From Molanna angustata (lineage: Eukaryota; Arthropoda; Insecta; Trichoptera; Molannidae), in NCBI GenBank assembly GCA_963576475.1, contig OY754977.1, forward strand, positions 11,349,089-11,413,088: a stretch of 64,000 bases of DNA, in the 5' to 3' direction. The position numbers and the translations under genes are program-made. Of the stretch, positions 47,356 through 60,496 are shown piece by piece. The notes beneath the pieces were generated by a model. The model did no database searches. It was not told the origin of the DNA and worked only from the letters and a program-made list of their open reading frames with translations. Positions within the stretch are counted from its first letter, which is position 1. Every line of letters starts with the position of its first letter.

Positions 47356-47523
47356 CTATTATATATTCATAGTAAATGCATTTTATTTTATAAAAATATA
47401 TTAAATCTCCCATAATATTCTAGAAAGATCGAAATAAAATAAAAAAATAATAATTTTCAATGATTCGAAGTCTAAAAACTGCTATAAATTCATTTGATTT
47501 TATTAATTTGGCCACCGTCTGTA

Positions 47524-48150
47524 CATATAGTTTTCAGAATTACATACAAAATTATATGTTATCAAAATAATTCATGTTTCCTTTCCTAATTAAAAGCTTG
47601 TGTTTAGGAAGGCAGGTAAGCAGCAACTCTTTGCTTACACAATGAAAATACTTTGCATAGAATTTATATTTTTTTTATTTTGTCCATGTTGACAGCATTG
47701 ATATTGTAGTAGGTACTCTATCTTAGGATTTCGTGAAATCAAACACACCTATTTTCGCTCCACATAATATATTTCTTTCCTTTTTACGATCGCTTCGGCC
47801 GACTAGGCCGTCATCAGTTACTTACTTACTTTCCGTGCCCAGACCCTATATGCACCACACACACTAAATTAAAACATTCATATAGTACAATGAGGAGGAA
47901 ATTATTTCTTCTTTTTTTTTTAAATTTAACAAGTGTTTTTCAAATTTATACTCCAACTGTCGATTCGTTCATGAGAATTCAATTCTCTGAATGAATCGAC
48001 ATTATTAAGCCAAGATGCGTGTACGAAGGAACATTTTTGTATGGAGTAGTGGACTTTTTGCATGCTAATAACACAAACTAGAGGCCTCGCAGCATATATG
48101 TTCCCTTACATGGATTTACTCAGAATTCGGAGTAGAACATTTTATATGAG
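47524..48150. other. No gene recognised
   Basis: AT-rich with GGCCGACTAGGCCGTCATCA at about 47797 and a GATTCGTTCATGAGAATTCAA near-palindrome at about 47962-47999. No gene. Confidence 0.4.
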
Positions 48151-49276
<1,126 letters not shown>

Positions 49277-49660
49277 TTTAGTCGAACAAAATTGTTAGTA
49301 GGTAAGTAACTGTTAGTAAATATTACAGTACGTATATGAAATTAGAAATTTGATAAAATGCGTTGAAATTTCGCTACCCATATGTCGTAAATAATTTACT
49401 TACTTAAAACTAGGTCTATATTATTAAATGAATAAAAAGGAAATTATTATAAAATAAGTGAAGTCAATTTAATATCTATTCAAGTGTTGCTGAACGAGAT
49501 TCATAATTACGATTAAATAGTGTTAGTTAAGATATTGAGGTGTAAATATTATATTTTTTGTTGAATATCAACCAATCAGATGATTATCTGCCGTTAAAAC
49601 CATCTGGTCTATAGTGCTAAGTTTACTTTACCTGACTTTATATTTAACATGTGATGTATA
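49277..49660. other. No gene recognised
   Basis: AT-rich, no shared repeat noticed. Confidence 0.4.
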
Positions 49661-49900
49661 TTATTTTCCGCCTTTAATATGAATTTTTTTTACTAAAGTA
49701 AAATAAAACGGTTTCCCGTCCACTTTTTCATTAATATGCAATTTTTCGTTTGCTGGGAAGGAATAGTCGTAAAATTTCCCACTTGCATAGTGTGCAAGGA
49801 AGAGTTCATTATTATAGTCGTTAAAATATATTTCATACACAACTCTTACTTTTAAAACATGGTTACGTAGAGGACACCGGCTATTAGGAAATAGGTCCAT
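49661..49900 (-). CDS. Unrecognised 79-codon ORF, part of a repeat
   Basis: The frame starts MDLFPNSRCPLRNH and ends KPFYFTLVKKIHIKGGK, of mixed composition with many aromatic and charged residues. I do not recognise a family. A decayed second copy of its first 15 codons (MDQNPKSWCPLRSHF) lies at about 62442-62486 on the same strand, in both cases beside a LINE-C 3' end. So this is repeat DNA, perhaps a piece of the same LINE or of a gene captured with it, more likely than a host exon. Confidence 0.3.
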   Translation of the reverse strand: MDLFPNSRCPLRNHVLKVRVVYEIYFNDYNNELFLAHYASGKFYDYSFPANEKLHINEKVDGKPFYFTLVKKIHIKGGK

Positions 49901-49917
49901 TCTTCTTTTCCGTTAGT

Positions 49918-50130
49918 AATTTTCTCAGGAAAATATTAATTCGGACCTTAAAAAGACCCTGGTTGTTATAAGGTGGACACACAGAATTCGGAAGATCGTT
50001 CCACAGCCGGGCTGCTGTGTTAAAAAAAGTTCGAGAAGTGACTGGTTCGTGTATGTTGAAGGTTTACTGTGAATGGTTGTTGCGACTGAGTAAAGCGAGC
50101 ATAGCTTCTCCGGGCTCGTAATGTTGTATA
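49918..50130 (-). pseudogene. LINE-C 3' end
   Basis: The minus strand has FNIHEPVTSRTFFNTAARL-like reading, then a WNDLPNSV-type block, matching 62700-62937 in order (AATTCGGAAGATCGTTCCA, GCCGGGCTGCTGTGTTAA). The xRLWNDLP motif is usual at the end of LINE proteins. Confidence 0.7.
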
Positions 50131-51080
50131 GTTAATTGAGATGAACTTGGAAAAAATATATTAAAAAAAACAATAATTCTGTTAAAAAAAAATTGGTTAT
50201 AATTTTTCGATATTTTATTGCAGGGTGTAAGAAGTGTTCATTATTTTTTAGTATTATAGGTAGTGTATTTTTGACTCTTTGACATTTCTCGTATACTAAA
50301 ATTCAGACGGATAAATGATATAATATTCTAGAGAATAGGACGTATTATATGTATAATAATCTAGAGACTGATAGAAAAAAAGAAATTGAAAGCCCATAAA
50401 ACATGACAGTAAGAAAATGACTACTTATTGGATTCATAGGAAAAAAATTGACAACATCCTGTTTGTGGATTGAAATATGACTTGTTTCATTTTCTATAAC
50501 ATGACGTATCATATTATTATAAGTATCCGGTGTTTTTGCGAAGAAAGTGAAGAATAATAATTAAACTTACGTACTTGAAGTTTGCTGTGTTATTATTGGA
50601 TATAGGGAATTTATTTTTAAGTAAATATTGAGGAAACTGTTGTTTGCATAAATTGGCTACATAATTATTTTGTTAGGTAGGTACCTACTTTAGTATGTCA
50701 TTCATTATTTCAATATAAAGTGCACATATATTATTTTTTTTAAATTATTTGAAGAGAGTGACAGTTACAAGTGTGCAGTATGTGTGATTAGCGTGAAAAA
50801 TGACCTCAGCTATGCGAGCTCAGCTAAAATAACTTAGCTTTTGCACTGATTTTTTTTTGTTAATAGTCTCCTAATTTCATGTTATAATTAACTATAGTGA
50901 CTACAAAACATTTGGTTTTCTGCAACTTAATGTATTGTGCACACAGCCAAACCGTATAGTTATAAATAGAGAAAGCTTTAGTACTAATAACAAAGGTTTG
51001 GGTAAAACGCAGGTAGCCATTTCGGTTGCCATATTTTTTTTCTATGTGGTCTGCAACCGGCTTAACACTGTAATGTATAG
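50131..51080. other. No gene; block shared with 62.5 kb
   Basis: At 50865-50975 the sequence TTTCATGTTATAATTAACTA, ACTACAAAACATTTGGTTTT and GCACACAGCCAAACCGTATA matches 62525-62660. It is part of the same complex repeat as the LINE-C pieces. Confidence 0.5.
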
Positions 51081-51082
51081 TT

Positions 51083-51440
51083 GTTAAGTCTTAACTAAAT
51101 TAATAAATCTTCCTTCCCTTAGCGCTTTTGTCCCGTTTCTATCGGGGTACGCTTTAACCATGATCCCCTTTAACCATGTTAAGTCTTAACTAAATTAATA
51201 AATCTTCTTTCCCTTAGCGCTTTTGTCCCGTTTCTATCGGGGTACGCTTTAACCATGATCCTTGAATTGGCGAGTCTGGTTATTACATTGAAGCGACTAC
51301 CATCTGACCTTCTTAACCCTTAGAAAGGGGAACCAGACAAATTGGATCATGGCTACACATAGCTAGTGATATAAATCCGCACATAGATTTTTTTTTAAAT
51401 CCAGAGGTGCGTGCCCTGCCCGGATTCGAACCGTTATAAA
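51083..51440 (-). mobile_element. SINE-like repeat with about 97-bp tandem duplication
   Basis: GTTAAGTCTTAACTAAATTA to GCTTTAACCATGATCC occurs twice in a row (about 51083-51178 and 51179-51262). To the right the minus strand reads GGTTCGAATCCGGGCAGGGC, a clear B box, so the whole may be a tRNA-derived SINE on the minus strand. GGAACCAGACAAATTGGATC lies between. Confidence 0.55.
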
Positions 51441-53888
51441 TCAAAATAAATAAAATATGTATATTGTCACATTGTTAGCTTCAATTCAAAAAATAAAATT
51501 ATAATTTTTTATCACACAAGATTTTATACTGCCTATATACCTATTGCTAAACGAAGTTTTATAGTTTTTTCACGTGCTATGTATAGTTTAAAGAATTAAT
51601 CAATCATATATGATTGCACTCAAATTTAGCATCTATTTGTTTTGCAATACATTATTATATTTACACTCACCTATCGACAGTTATTGATAAGGTTATGGAT
51701 TTAATTTAAAAGGTACGGTCTACATATGCGAGAGAGTATTGTGCTCAAAAGTGTAAATTGTTGATTAATCTAATTACCATACACCATCACTTAAAGTTTT
51801 ATGCGCAGATAAGATTAGTGAAATGAATATTTTTCGCCTAGTGCATCAACAAATTGATTCTGCCGATTAAGGAACATCAGTGATACTGGCGGTTATTGTA
51901 ACAACACAAAACATATCACATGCATTGGTGGTTATGTTAATTATATTATGTTGACTGATCAGTTGGATAAAACCGAAAGTAATTTTTCACCATTCAGGCA
52001 TTCGTAATCGGCCGTCATGAATTATGTAAAGCCAACCCAGCCCGCATTTGATAAATGGTTCACCTATTAGACAGCCATCATATAAAGTTATTATTAATAT
52101 GCTACGGATATAGGCACTGCGCCGATTAAGTTGAATACTTCAGTAGAAAGTATAACGAAACATTGTTTGTAAGCAATTGATTTATATTTTTTATCATGTT
52201 GGTGCTATATTTTCTATTTCAAGTAAAGTTTCGATTGGCTCAAAGCCGATAGATACTCTGATAAGTTTAAGCAACATCAGTTTTGGTGAAATACCTACTT
52301 TGATTTCTTGTGCAGTATTTTCTGTTGTTCACAAATTTGAGGAATTCTAAATAGGTGTTTTATTTTCATTTCAATGTTTGTTGAAACACTCCAAGCCTTA
52401 ACGTGTAATGAAAAAAAAACTACAGGGTAAACATTAGGGAGTAGGAAAGAGCCACCTTTAATCTAAATATTCAATAGCAAATTTGGTTTTTTGCCAATTT
52501 TTATATACTTATAGAGGCAATTTCCATACATACAATTGAGGTATCTCCGAAATTGAGGTCGTGTAAGGAACGAAATGAATAAAAGAAATTCTCATCTACG
52601 AAAGAGAATGTGAAATGGCTTTGATATATGTAGTAAGGATGGTTATTACGGTTTCTTCGTTCTCAGATCCTCAAGGGTAAACGAACCTGAAACCCAACAC
52701 TTGTCGTATACTTTGAAATATTTCATAGCCTGCTCCGTTGAGCGCTTTATTCAAGCAGCGACGAACCAAAAATATTACAATGTCACAAAATAAAACCATT
52801 CGTATATTCTAGAGGAGCTATAAAAACTATCTTCTATCGGTGCACAACGTATTATACGACAGTGTTAATTGGTTCGTAGATGGCCGCCGAAGCAACAAAA
52901 GCAAAAGTCTCCAAGACTTCATTACTGAAAGTCAATTACAGTGAAGGTAGAATGGAGTGAGCGGTGTGTATGATGATATAATAAAAAAATCATCGACCAT
53001 TGGAAATTGACTCGTTATTTTTTTTTCCAACGCTGCATCATCAAATTGCTTTTGTGGAAGATCCAGGGGCTAACAAAAGTGTAACGGGTTCGAAGAATTT
53101 TCAAACATGGGTACAAATTATAAATTATTGATAATATCTTTTACGCATGTTTTATGAACACTGCTTTCGGTATTTCAGAATACCCCATCATCTGTTGCAG
53201 AAATTATTTGAGGGTTCAGCTATCTGTTCTTATCTTCTAATCCACAATAGTGACTAGTCATAAAAAATATCACCCATTAAATGATTTATCAGAGATGCTC
53301 CAGGAACAAGACAATTCTTTCTGCTTTCATTTCGAGGTTTGAATCAATAATTACGTTTACCATGACCTTCCTACAATTGTCTCTTTTGCCTGAGTTGCCA
53401 TAACCTCACGAGGAAGTTCGAAGGTTGACGCAAGGACTACACCTATTAAAATAATATTAGCATCATCATCGTTGAACCTATATTATGACTTTTACATTCC
53501 ACCACCAAGATGAATTGTTACTGAATACTGTATTCCGAAATTCTTGATTTCTCGTTAGTCATCCTCGTTCATTATTCCGTCTGATTATAATGTGTCCCGC
53601 CCATTCCCATTGTTTTTCATCAAGTCCGTTATTCAGTTTGACCCAGATTAATGTTGTTTTCTTGTCCTTCCGTTTCTTGTTGATTTATATACCTATCTAC
53701 ATAGGTTCCATGCTCCTTTGTGCTGTGATTTTCATGCAGTTCATTAAGTGCATACATACTTAGTCTAGATAGCATTCCTTACATTTGAAACTTTTTCTAT
53801 TGCAATAATCAATTATTGTGAAAGGAAACATGTTTCAAAATCGTTTGGATGTTAGATTTTAATGTTGTTACGATATTATAAATTTGAA
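51441..53888. other. 2.4 kb without recognisable genes
   Basis: No repeat from elsewhere in the window and no coding motif is seen. This is the longest stretch that looks like ordinary unique DNA, perhaps intronic or intergenic. Confidence 0.5.
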
Positions 53889-54063
53889 ATCGTCTGATGA
53901 TTTGAGTTGGTAAGGCGTTTGGCTTCTGTGCGGATGTCCTGGATTCAATCCTCAGCAGAGGAGAAATTTATTTAAATTCATTTCTCACGCAAATATTGCT
54001 TGGAAACACTGGTTAGAGCTCGCCACTTGCGCAGGGTGCAAGGAAGTATGTATTATTATTATT
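53889..54063 (+). mobile_element. tRNA-derived SINE, family A, plus copy
   Basis: Head TTTGAGTTGGTAAGGCGTTT, B-box-like GGATTCAATCC, body CAGCAGAGGAGAAATTTATT, GGAAACACTGGTTAGAG and CTTGCGCAGGGTGCAAGGAA, tail ATTATTATTATT. The reverse of 1746-1953. Confidence 0.82.
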
Positions 54064-54084
54064 TTCCCTCCTTCCTTTGCACAC

Positions 54085-54145
54085 CCGCACACCTTTCGCA
54101 GGTTACCCCACATTGTAGGATATGCCGTGATGGTATGAAATCCCT
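54085..54145 (+). repeat. Repeat E 3' end
   Basis: GCACACCTTTCGCAGGTTACC, CCACATTGTAGGATATGCC and GTGATGGTATG. It directly follows the SINE A tail. Confidence 0.6.
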
Positions 54146-56382
54146 CCTTCCTTTCCTCATTACTACGATCGTTTTGTCAATTTTCTTTGCCTTTTCGTAT
54201 CAGTTACGTTATTGTACCAAATTAACTTAGGGTGACGGGATAGGCTCCAAGGTAATTTTTGGATGCTCATTACGCCGTACTCTTAAAATTTATGTCTTCA
54301 ACAAAAATATACATAATATTATTCTCTCATTATTTGTTTTTAAACTGGCCGGATACACTTTTTTTATTTACAACATTATTTTTTATAATAATCATTTTTT
54401 CAGTTTTTTTCCATAACTCATAAGGCTTAGAAACATGAATGTTTTTTTAAATGATGGGTATTTTATAAATTTAAACATTGGCTTGATTCGTTTTCACACA
54501 ATGTTCACACTTTTTTGTAAAATCAAATAAACCATTGTATTTTATGTCACGCCCGATTCAAATACACTAACTTGGACGCACACGATTTCAATCTTCAACG
54601 TCGTACATTCTCATACAATAGTTTAAAATTTTGTATTCGACCCTCCGACATTGCGTTAACCTGCCCCTTAAGTGTGCTTAGAAGAGACTCGCCTTTGTGA
54701 ACCATGTTCAAAAATTAATAATGTCAACCACACTTTATATACAATCTTAAAACTATTTTGTGCAAAACGGTGTCTTTATGGTCTTCTACATATTTTTCTG
54801 CTTAATTTAAAACCTATAGTTTTCTTTTTACTATAGATAATTCGCAACAAATAAAGTTCAATTTGTTTTCCTATATAAAAATGATTATGATACTAACTTT
54901 TACTTAAAACGAGGTAAGTTTTGTGATAATATACGTAACTCGCTTTATTTCTTTTGTTTGCAATAATAAATAAATATTGAGTGAACATTTAGCGACATTG
55001 AATGACTATATATTGATTTTACCCGGCATTGAATGGCATGTTAACAAACATTTTCCTTTTCATTGATCGACATATCCAATGAATAAATCCATGATGATGA
55101 TGTACAATGGATAACGAATAGATTCATGATGATACGTTGATTTTGCGATGAATAAATCCATGATGATACATTGACAAATGTTCCATGGTATACTCGCATT
55201 ATTTACTCACTTTTATTCAATTTCACTGGAATTCTGTGCGTACAGGAATTTTGCAATTAATTTTTAACTAATTTCCCGAGCAGTTTGATCTCTGATTACA
55301 ATGCATGTTAAGAGTGATTCATTCGATATTTTGATGAATTTGAATTTAAATTGAAGTTTATAAATATTATGCGTATTAATATGTGTAAATCTGGATTTAA
55401 TAAAACAACTGTTTGTAGTTTGGCGTTTAAATGGGAAAATAGTTACTCGCAAACTCAGCGGTAGGTGTCGTGAAATCGGACATTAATTTCTTCACACATT
55501 TTTCGTAATTCATTTTTTTTTATTTTTCTAGGCGTTTCCGGAAACAATAAACATTTTTCTATAATCTGTATAATATATCATCTGTTATTCAGTAGTAACA
55601 GATATCAAATATTCTAATTTAGTTTTAATTTAAAACTTTAATGCTGGTAAGTAGATCCTTCTCATTTATGTGACGCTACCATTAATTATTGTAATAAAAA
55701 AATCGTCCATCACTAATTATTGTGCATATTTGTCTGAAATTGTAAACAATACAACTTTACTGCTACGGGGTTCGAATCGACCGGACGTCCAAACTAACTA
55801 CTCATATAAGTTTTTGATTCTAATTCATCATATTCTGAACCCATTGTTTAAGTGCTCCACATAAATCTTTGGTGGATTTTTTAAAAAGCCCGCCATCCTG
55901 TGTTGCGAGGAAGTAAATGAAAGATTACTATTTTTCTTATTCTATGACCACTTTATGTATCGTTTGTTCGAATATATACGGAGAGAGATATTATCGACGG
56001 AATAAAAAAGTACTTTGATGTTATTATTTTCTAAACGGTTGTCATTTGCTAAACATTGGGTCCATTAGTGTATATTCTGTAGGCAATGTCATGGCCGCAT
56101 TCCTTAGGAATGCGATGGAGCGAAAACGATTATAGTGTACGTGTTACCAATAATATAATTGCTCTATAATAAACTATATTTCTTCGTCAAAACGCTTTTA
56201 GTTTTATCAGTTCTGAGAATGAGAGAAAAATCACCATTTATTAGACAGTAATATTATGTGATCGTTACATGCCTGGATAATTTGTACAGAATATTGATGT
56301 ATCGACCAATTAGACTACAATAAAACGCTATGTACCTAATATTAATCACTATGTGTGGTCAAATAGTGAAGTCTTTCTTTAA
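54146..56382. other. No gene; short minisatellite near 55.1 kb
   Basis: At about 55078-55185 GAATAAATCCATGATGATG and variants occur three times with GATTCATGATGATACGTTGA between them, a short irregular tandem repeat. The rest is plain AT-rich DNA. Confidence 0.45.
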
Positions 56383-57016
56383 GGGGGGGGGACTGCTGCC
56401 AACGTACCTATTTTTACAATTTGAAATTGCATCATTACTACAAAACGAATCATTTTGAAAAAAATAACCTAGTTAGTTTGGATATTAATAAAGAAAAAAT
56501 TACCTTAACTTTTTAATTATGTTCTGTATATATTCTTGTAGAAAAATAATAAGCATACCCCGATTTTTGACATTTATCTTAAATTTCTAAAATAATATAT
56601 GGTATAGAGTAATATATTTTTTATAAATTAAAGAAGAACAAAATATCTGGAAAAATAGGATATATCATTGCATTAATGCATCAGGTTAAGTTAATAAACA
56701 AAAAAAAAACTTTTATTTCGCAATGGCGCTAAATGAAAAATAAATGTTTTTAAGGTTTATTTACTAAACCTGACGCAAACAATTTCTAGATAGTTTTGTC
56801 TTCTTTAATTTAAAAAAAATATTTTGAACTACGCTTTTTATTTTATTAAAAATATAAGATACACGTTGGAAATCGGGGTATCATTATTTTTCTACAAGAA
56901 TTTATACAGAATATTATCATCTAAACTATCTAAATTATTTTTTTCAAAAAGATTTGATATGAAATAATGATGGTATATCAAATTGAAAAATAGGTACGTT
57001 GGCAGCAGTCCCCCCC
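56383..57016. mobile_element. Complete palindromic MITE with poly-G ends
   Basis: Starts with nine G, then ACTGCTGCCAACGTACCTAT. Ends ATAGGTACGTTGGCAGCAGT and seven C. The halves fold on each other around a centre near 56720 (AACCTGA...TCAGG blocks). It is 634 bp and non-coding. Flanks are TTAA on the left and TTAC on the right, which could be a decayed TTAA duplication. Confidence 0.85.
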
Positions 57017-57414
57017 TTACGATGATTAATTAATTGTCTTTAAGTTTTTTTTTTGTTTAATATGTTCTCTGTTTAATTTTCTTTTTTTGTTTAATATGTT
57101 CTTATTCTACTTTTTGAATAGGCATTCGTATAAACAGTTGCAAAATTTGAAAATAATCGAAAAGTAAAATAAATTGCACATAGATAAATAAATTGCGCCG
57201 TAAATTGCACATAGCCAAAGACCTTATATACCTACTACAGATGATACATTGTGATGAAATTTCAGAAAACAATATCAGAATGATACTATTTGATAATCTG
57301 CAATAAATAAAATAACCTTAAAAATTGCGAATTCATAATTCCCCACCATATCCCCTTGGGTTAGTGAGGAGTAAATACAATGTTTGCGTATATGCAACTG
57401 TAAAAAAAATATTC

Positions 57415-57545
57415 GATATTTATTTATCATTTTTGGTGTTGATTCTCGGGAAACTAACATTAATTAATATAATACGCACCCAGTAACAAGTTGCAATGAT
57501 CACAAATTTATCGTCTCACAGATATAAGCAATTATCAACTGTGTC
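57415..57545 (-). mobile_element. SINE family B fragment
   Basis: Shares TTCTCGGGAAACTAACA, ACGCACCCAGTAACAAGTTG and TATCGTCTCACAGAT with the B body. The tRNA head is missing. Confidence 0.65.
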
Positions 57546-57589
57546 TTCCGAAATATATGCCGAATTGTAATGTTTGCAATTTCGTGCAA

Positions 57590-58308
57590 GTTCAGGGTTG
57601 TGTTTACAACGCACGCCCACCGCACTGAGTGAACGTTCCAAGCCGTTCATAATCACCGGAAACAGACGCTCGAAAGACACTCTGTGGCGTTTAGATTGAA
57701 CGTTGTGTGTACGCACCAAACCCTCCATAAAGTTGTCGGATGAAAAACGCTCTGACAGTTATAGTATCTGTTGACTTTTATTTTATGTGTGGAATGATGA
57801 CTTCTATTTGTTTCTGTGGTATCTAATATGTCTGTTGACATTATTTATGATGAGAATATCTATTCACAAAGAGGTTAATTTATAAAAAATATCACACAAC
57901 AATTTCCAATAAAAGGTCAGAGATCATTATTTACACCACCGCCCAATTGTTGTCTTTCGATGAAAATATAACCTAAAAAGAAACATGTATGATAAATGAC
58001 ATTTGACATTTAAAACACCCGATGCTGCGTTCAGGGGGGCAAGTCTGGTTCGACCGGCGAAATCAAAACCCTAGTGATTACCCATATCATGGATATAATT
58101 ATCGTATGAAGTTCTATGACATCTAAAGATATTATAGAACTCCATGATATGGGTAATCGTGAGGGTTTTGATTTCGCCGATTGAACCAGACTTGCCCCCC
58201 AGATTGAAACGCCTCTCGAAAGCGTTTATGTAAGATTGGTGTGAAAAACGCCTTAATCTGCAACTTCAGGAACATTCGTCGTCGAGCGTTGAATCTGAAC
58301 ACAGCCAT
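57590..58308. mobile_element. GGGCTG-family MITE, copy 3, with nested MITE
   Basis: Outer ends GGGTTGTGTTTACAACGC and GAACACAGCC. It matches 44265-44773 in the same orientation (GACACTCTGTGGCGTTTAGA, GGAATGATGACTTCTATTTG, CACCCGATGCTGCGTTCAG). It is interrupted at 58034-58200 by another MITE. Without the insertion it is about 550 bp. Confidence 0.82.
58034..58200. mobile_element. 167-bp palindromic MITE with GGGGGG termini
   Basis: GGGGGGCAAGTCTGGTTCGA at the left and TTGAACCAGACTTGCCCCCC at the right, with CGGCGAAATCAAAACCCT inside. Centre about 58115. Compared with the empty site TTCAGATTG in copy 2, the flanks are TTCA and AGATTG, so the duplication is 2-3 bp (AG, or CAG if one G/C of the run is host). 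Other copies: 59637 (left end), 62313 (right part), 63873. Confidence 0.88.
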
Positions 58309-59224
58309 GAGTTTATTATTAAATCATAATGACATAAATATTTCTAATTAAATAAACCCATAACACTGATGTTTTTATTTGTTTACGTACAGCTCTGTCT
58401 ACCGTTGCTTCGGACTGTTTCCTAGAAGTTATCTGAAATTTGCAAATTGGCATAACATGAGAACCGCAATGTGACCTACGACATTCATATGCAAATAGCA
58501 TTTATCTCATCTCTCTCTAATTCAAAATAGTGTGTAGAGTCTTGTATTTTTTGATACAGCACACTTTAGTCAGTAATAAAATAAAGTTCTACTTTAATTT
58601 ATTATGAAGCTATTTCCTCTCTTGATATGCAAAGCAGGCAGGGATAAAGCAAATTAATTGAGTTCAGATTGCGTCAATTTTGCATGAGTCATTATTTTTT
58701 TATGCGACTGCTTCACCGTGCATTATATTGGTTTGTTTTTATTCAAAACCATATTTCTTTTACACGAATAAAACAATTAGTATGTCAACATCGATAAACG
58801 ATTGTTTTTTTACTTTGTGGTACATAATAAATAATAAAGATAAGGATAGAAAATATCAGGAATTTATAAGTTAGAGTGTATCAATTGCCCATATTTTTAA
58901 ATAGGAATAACTACTAGAAACATAGAAACGATAAGGAGCATTTGAGATGAGTTAATAACAATAACTATTCAGATTTTTTTCAGCCATTTGATCGAAAATA
59001 ACTATACTTTTACTAATAATTTAGGGTAAAAAATAATCTATAGTAATTAAAATTATAGACAGTTAAGACATGCTAGATATTATGGAAATAAAAAAAAATT
59101 AAATATGAGGAATAATACAATAATTAATAACCAAACATAATTCCCTGATAGCCCAATTTTAAATATTTTCCCAATACATAACTTACTTAACCTTAAGAAA
59201 AATTTATACAAAAAAACAATTATT
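58309..59224. other. No gene recognised
   Basis: AT-rich; no shared repeats noted. Confidence 0.4.
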
Positions 59225-59455
59225 TTTATATTTATTTTATTTATTTTATGTAGTTTCTCGGGCAACTAACAGGTACTATGTCAAAAAATTATTATACACG
59301 CACCCAATAACAAGTTGTCACATTCTGGAGACTTACGATAACAATCGTCTCACAGATTGAAAACACAATTAAAAACTGTATTTCCACCGGGAATCGAACC
59401 CGGGACCTTTGGATCAGCAGTCAGATACCTAACCAACTGAGCCACGAAGGCCGAC
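59225..59455 (-). mobile_element. tRNA-derived SINE, family B, complete
   Basis: The same as 28318-28549 along its length. Minus-strand head GTCGGCCTTCGTGGCTCAGT, B box GGTTCGATTCCCGG, body to CTGTTAGTTGCCCGAGAAAC, then A/T-rich tail. It is the best-kept copy. Confidence 0.9.
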
Positions 59456-59636
59456 CAATATAATATTATCAATTATAGTACCTATACTAAAATATATGTT
59501 TTACAAGATGATAACAATAATTTTGAAAACAGGATGGGAAAGTAGAAAGGTAGGGAGGGGTGTGGGGGGAAGCAATGACCACCGGAAACTCATATTACGA
59601 TTTATACCCCACGTGTCTCAATGTATGAATAAGTCA

Positions 59637-59700
59637 GGGGGGCAAGTCTAGTCAATCGGCGAAAACAAAACCCTCGTGATTACGCATATCATATAATTGG
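59637..59700 (+). mobile_element. GGGGGG MITE left end, truncated
   Basis: After GTCA come six G, CAAGTCTAGTCAATCGGCG and GTGATTACGCATATCATAT. At 59700 it changes into a plus-oriented scrap of SINE B (ATACCTGTTAGATAGTTGCC, to about 59755). Confidence 0.75.
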
Positions 59701-59807
59701 TTGCGTGTTAAATCTTTGACATAATACCTGTTAGATAGTTGCCCGAGAAGTAATATATAATAATAAAATAATTACATGGAATGTATAATAATTATAAATC
59801 CCTTTTT

Positions 59808-59987
59808 GCACATTGTGAATGTAGCAAGTTTATTGCCGAATGGTAATTTCTTACATTTAACCAGTGTTTTACGCCCAGCGATTCAAAAGTTGCACAAGAA
59901 ATATTTTTCAATAAATTCATTCTTAGCTGGGAATGGAATCCGCGACGCCAGCACAGAAGTAATGTGACTTTCCACTATGCTATCGAG
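59808..59987 (-). mobile_element. tRNA-derived SINE, family A
   Basis: GTTTATTGCCGAATGGTAAT, TTAACCAGTGTTTTACGCCC and GCTGGGAATGGAATCCGCGA match 1746-1953. The head is diverged (TCGATAGCATAGTGG). Confidence 0.72.
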
Positions 59988-60184
59988 TTATAATAATATA
60001 GGTACTTGAAAACTGATGAAACATTTTTTTTACTTCTTTATACTGGTAATAAATTATAGCACATTGTTGAAAGTAGTCACAGTTAATCAATTATGTTTCA
60101 ACAGACACGATGAATATTTAATGCTTCTAGCACTATGAAATGGTAAAATCTGTTACCCGCTGTAGCTTTTTTTATTATTTATTT

Positions 60185-60357
60185 TTTCCTAATATTTTAT
60201 TTATTTATTTATTTTATTTTACAAAGGACAGCACACAGTACATGCATACAATTGTTAAAAGGAAATTTGCAAAAATACGAATAAGACATGTACCTTTTAC
60301 GTACTATACCTAATATCAAAAGACAATAAAAAAGTGTTAATTAGTGTGGGTGCGCGC

Positions 60358-60416
<59 letters not shown>

Positions 60417-60480
60417 ACAATATGTAGGTATGTGGATGTGAAAGAGATATCTAGAAATAGTGTGAGTGTGTGAATGGGAC
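60185..60480 (-). repeat. LINE 3' untranslated end (probable)
   Basis: Starts TTTATTTATTTATTTTATTT, then ACAAAGGACAGCACACAGTAC: a minus-strand AAATAAAT tail followed by non-coding DNA, like 21.3 and 61.1 kb. Includes the GA tract. Confidence 0.45.
60360..60414. repeat. (GA)27 microsatellite
   Basis: Pure GA run of 55 bp, bounded by GCGCGCAT and TAACAA. Confidence 0.98.
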
Positions 60481-60496
60481 TATTTATGGGACCATG

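Larger units (their letters stand above)
45779..47521 (+). mobile_element. Complete Tc1-like transposon with spliced gene
   Basis: The termini are inverted repeats of about 27 bp: CAGACGGTGGCCAAATTAAT on the left, and the right end reads inward CAGACGGTGGCCAAATTAAT. TA flanks each end (45777-45778, 47522-47523). The 1743 bp carry one transposase gene whose two open segments are joined by an apparent 82-bp intron. There is a polyadenylation signal after the stop. No frameshift or stop is seen in the joined exons and both termini are kept. It is therefore the element here most likely to be, or recently have been, active. Confidence 0.95.
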
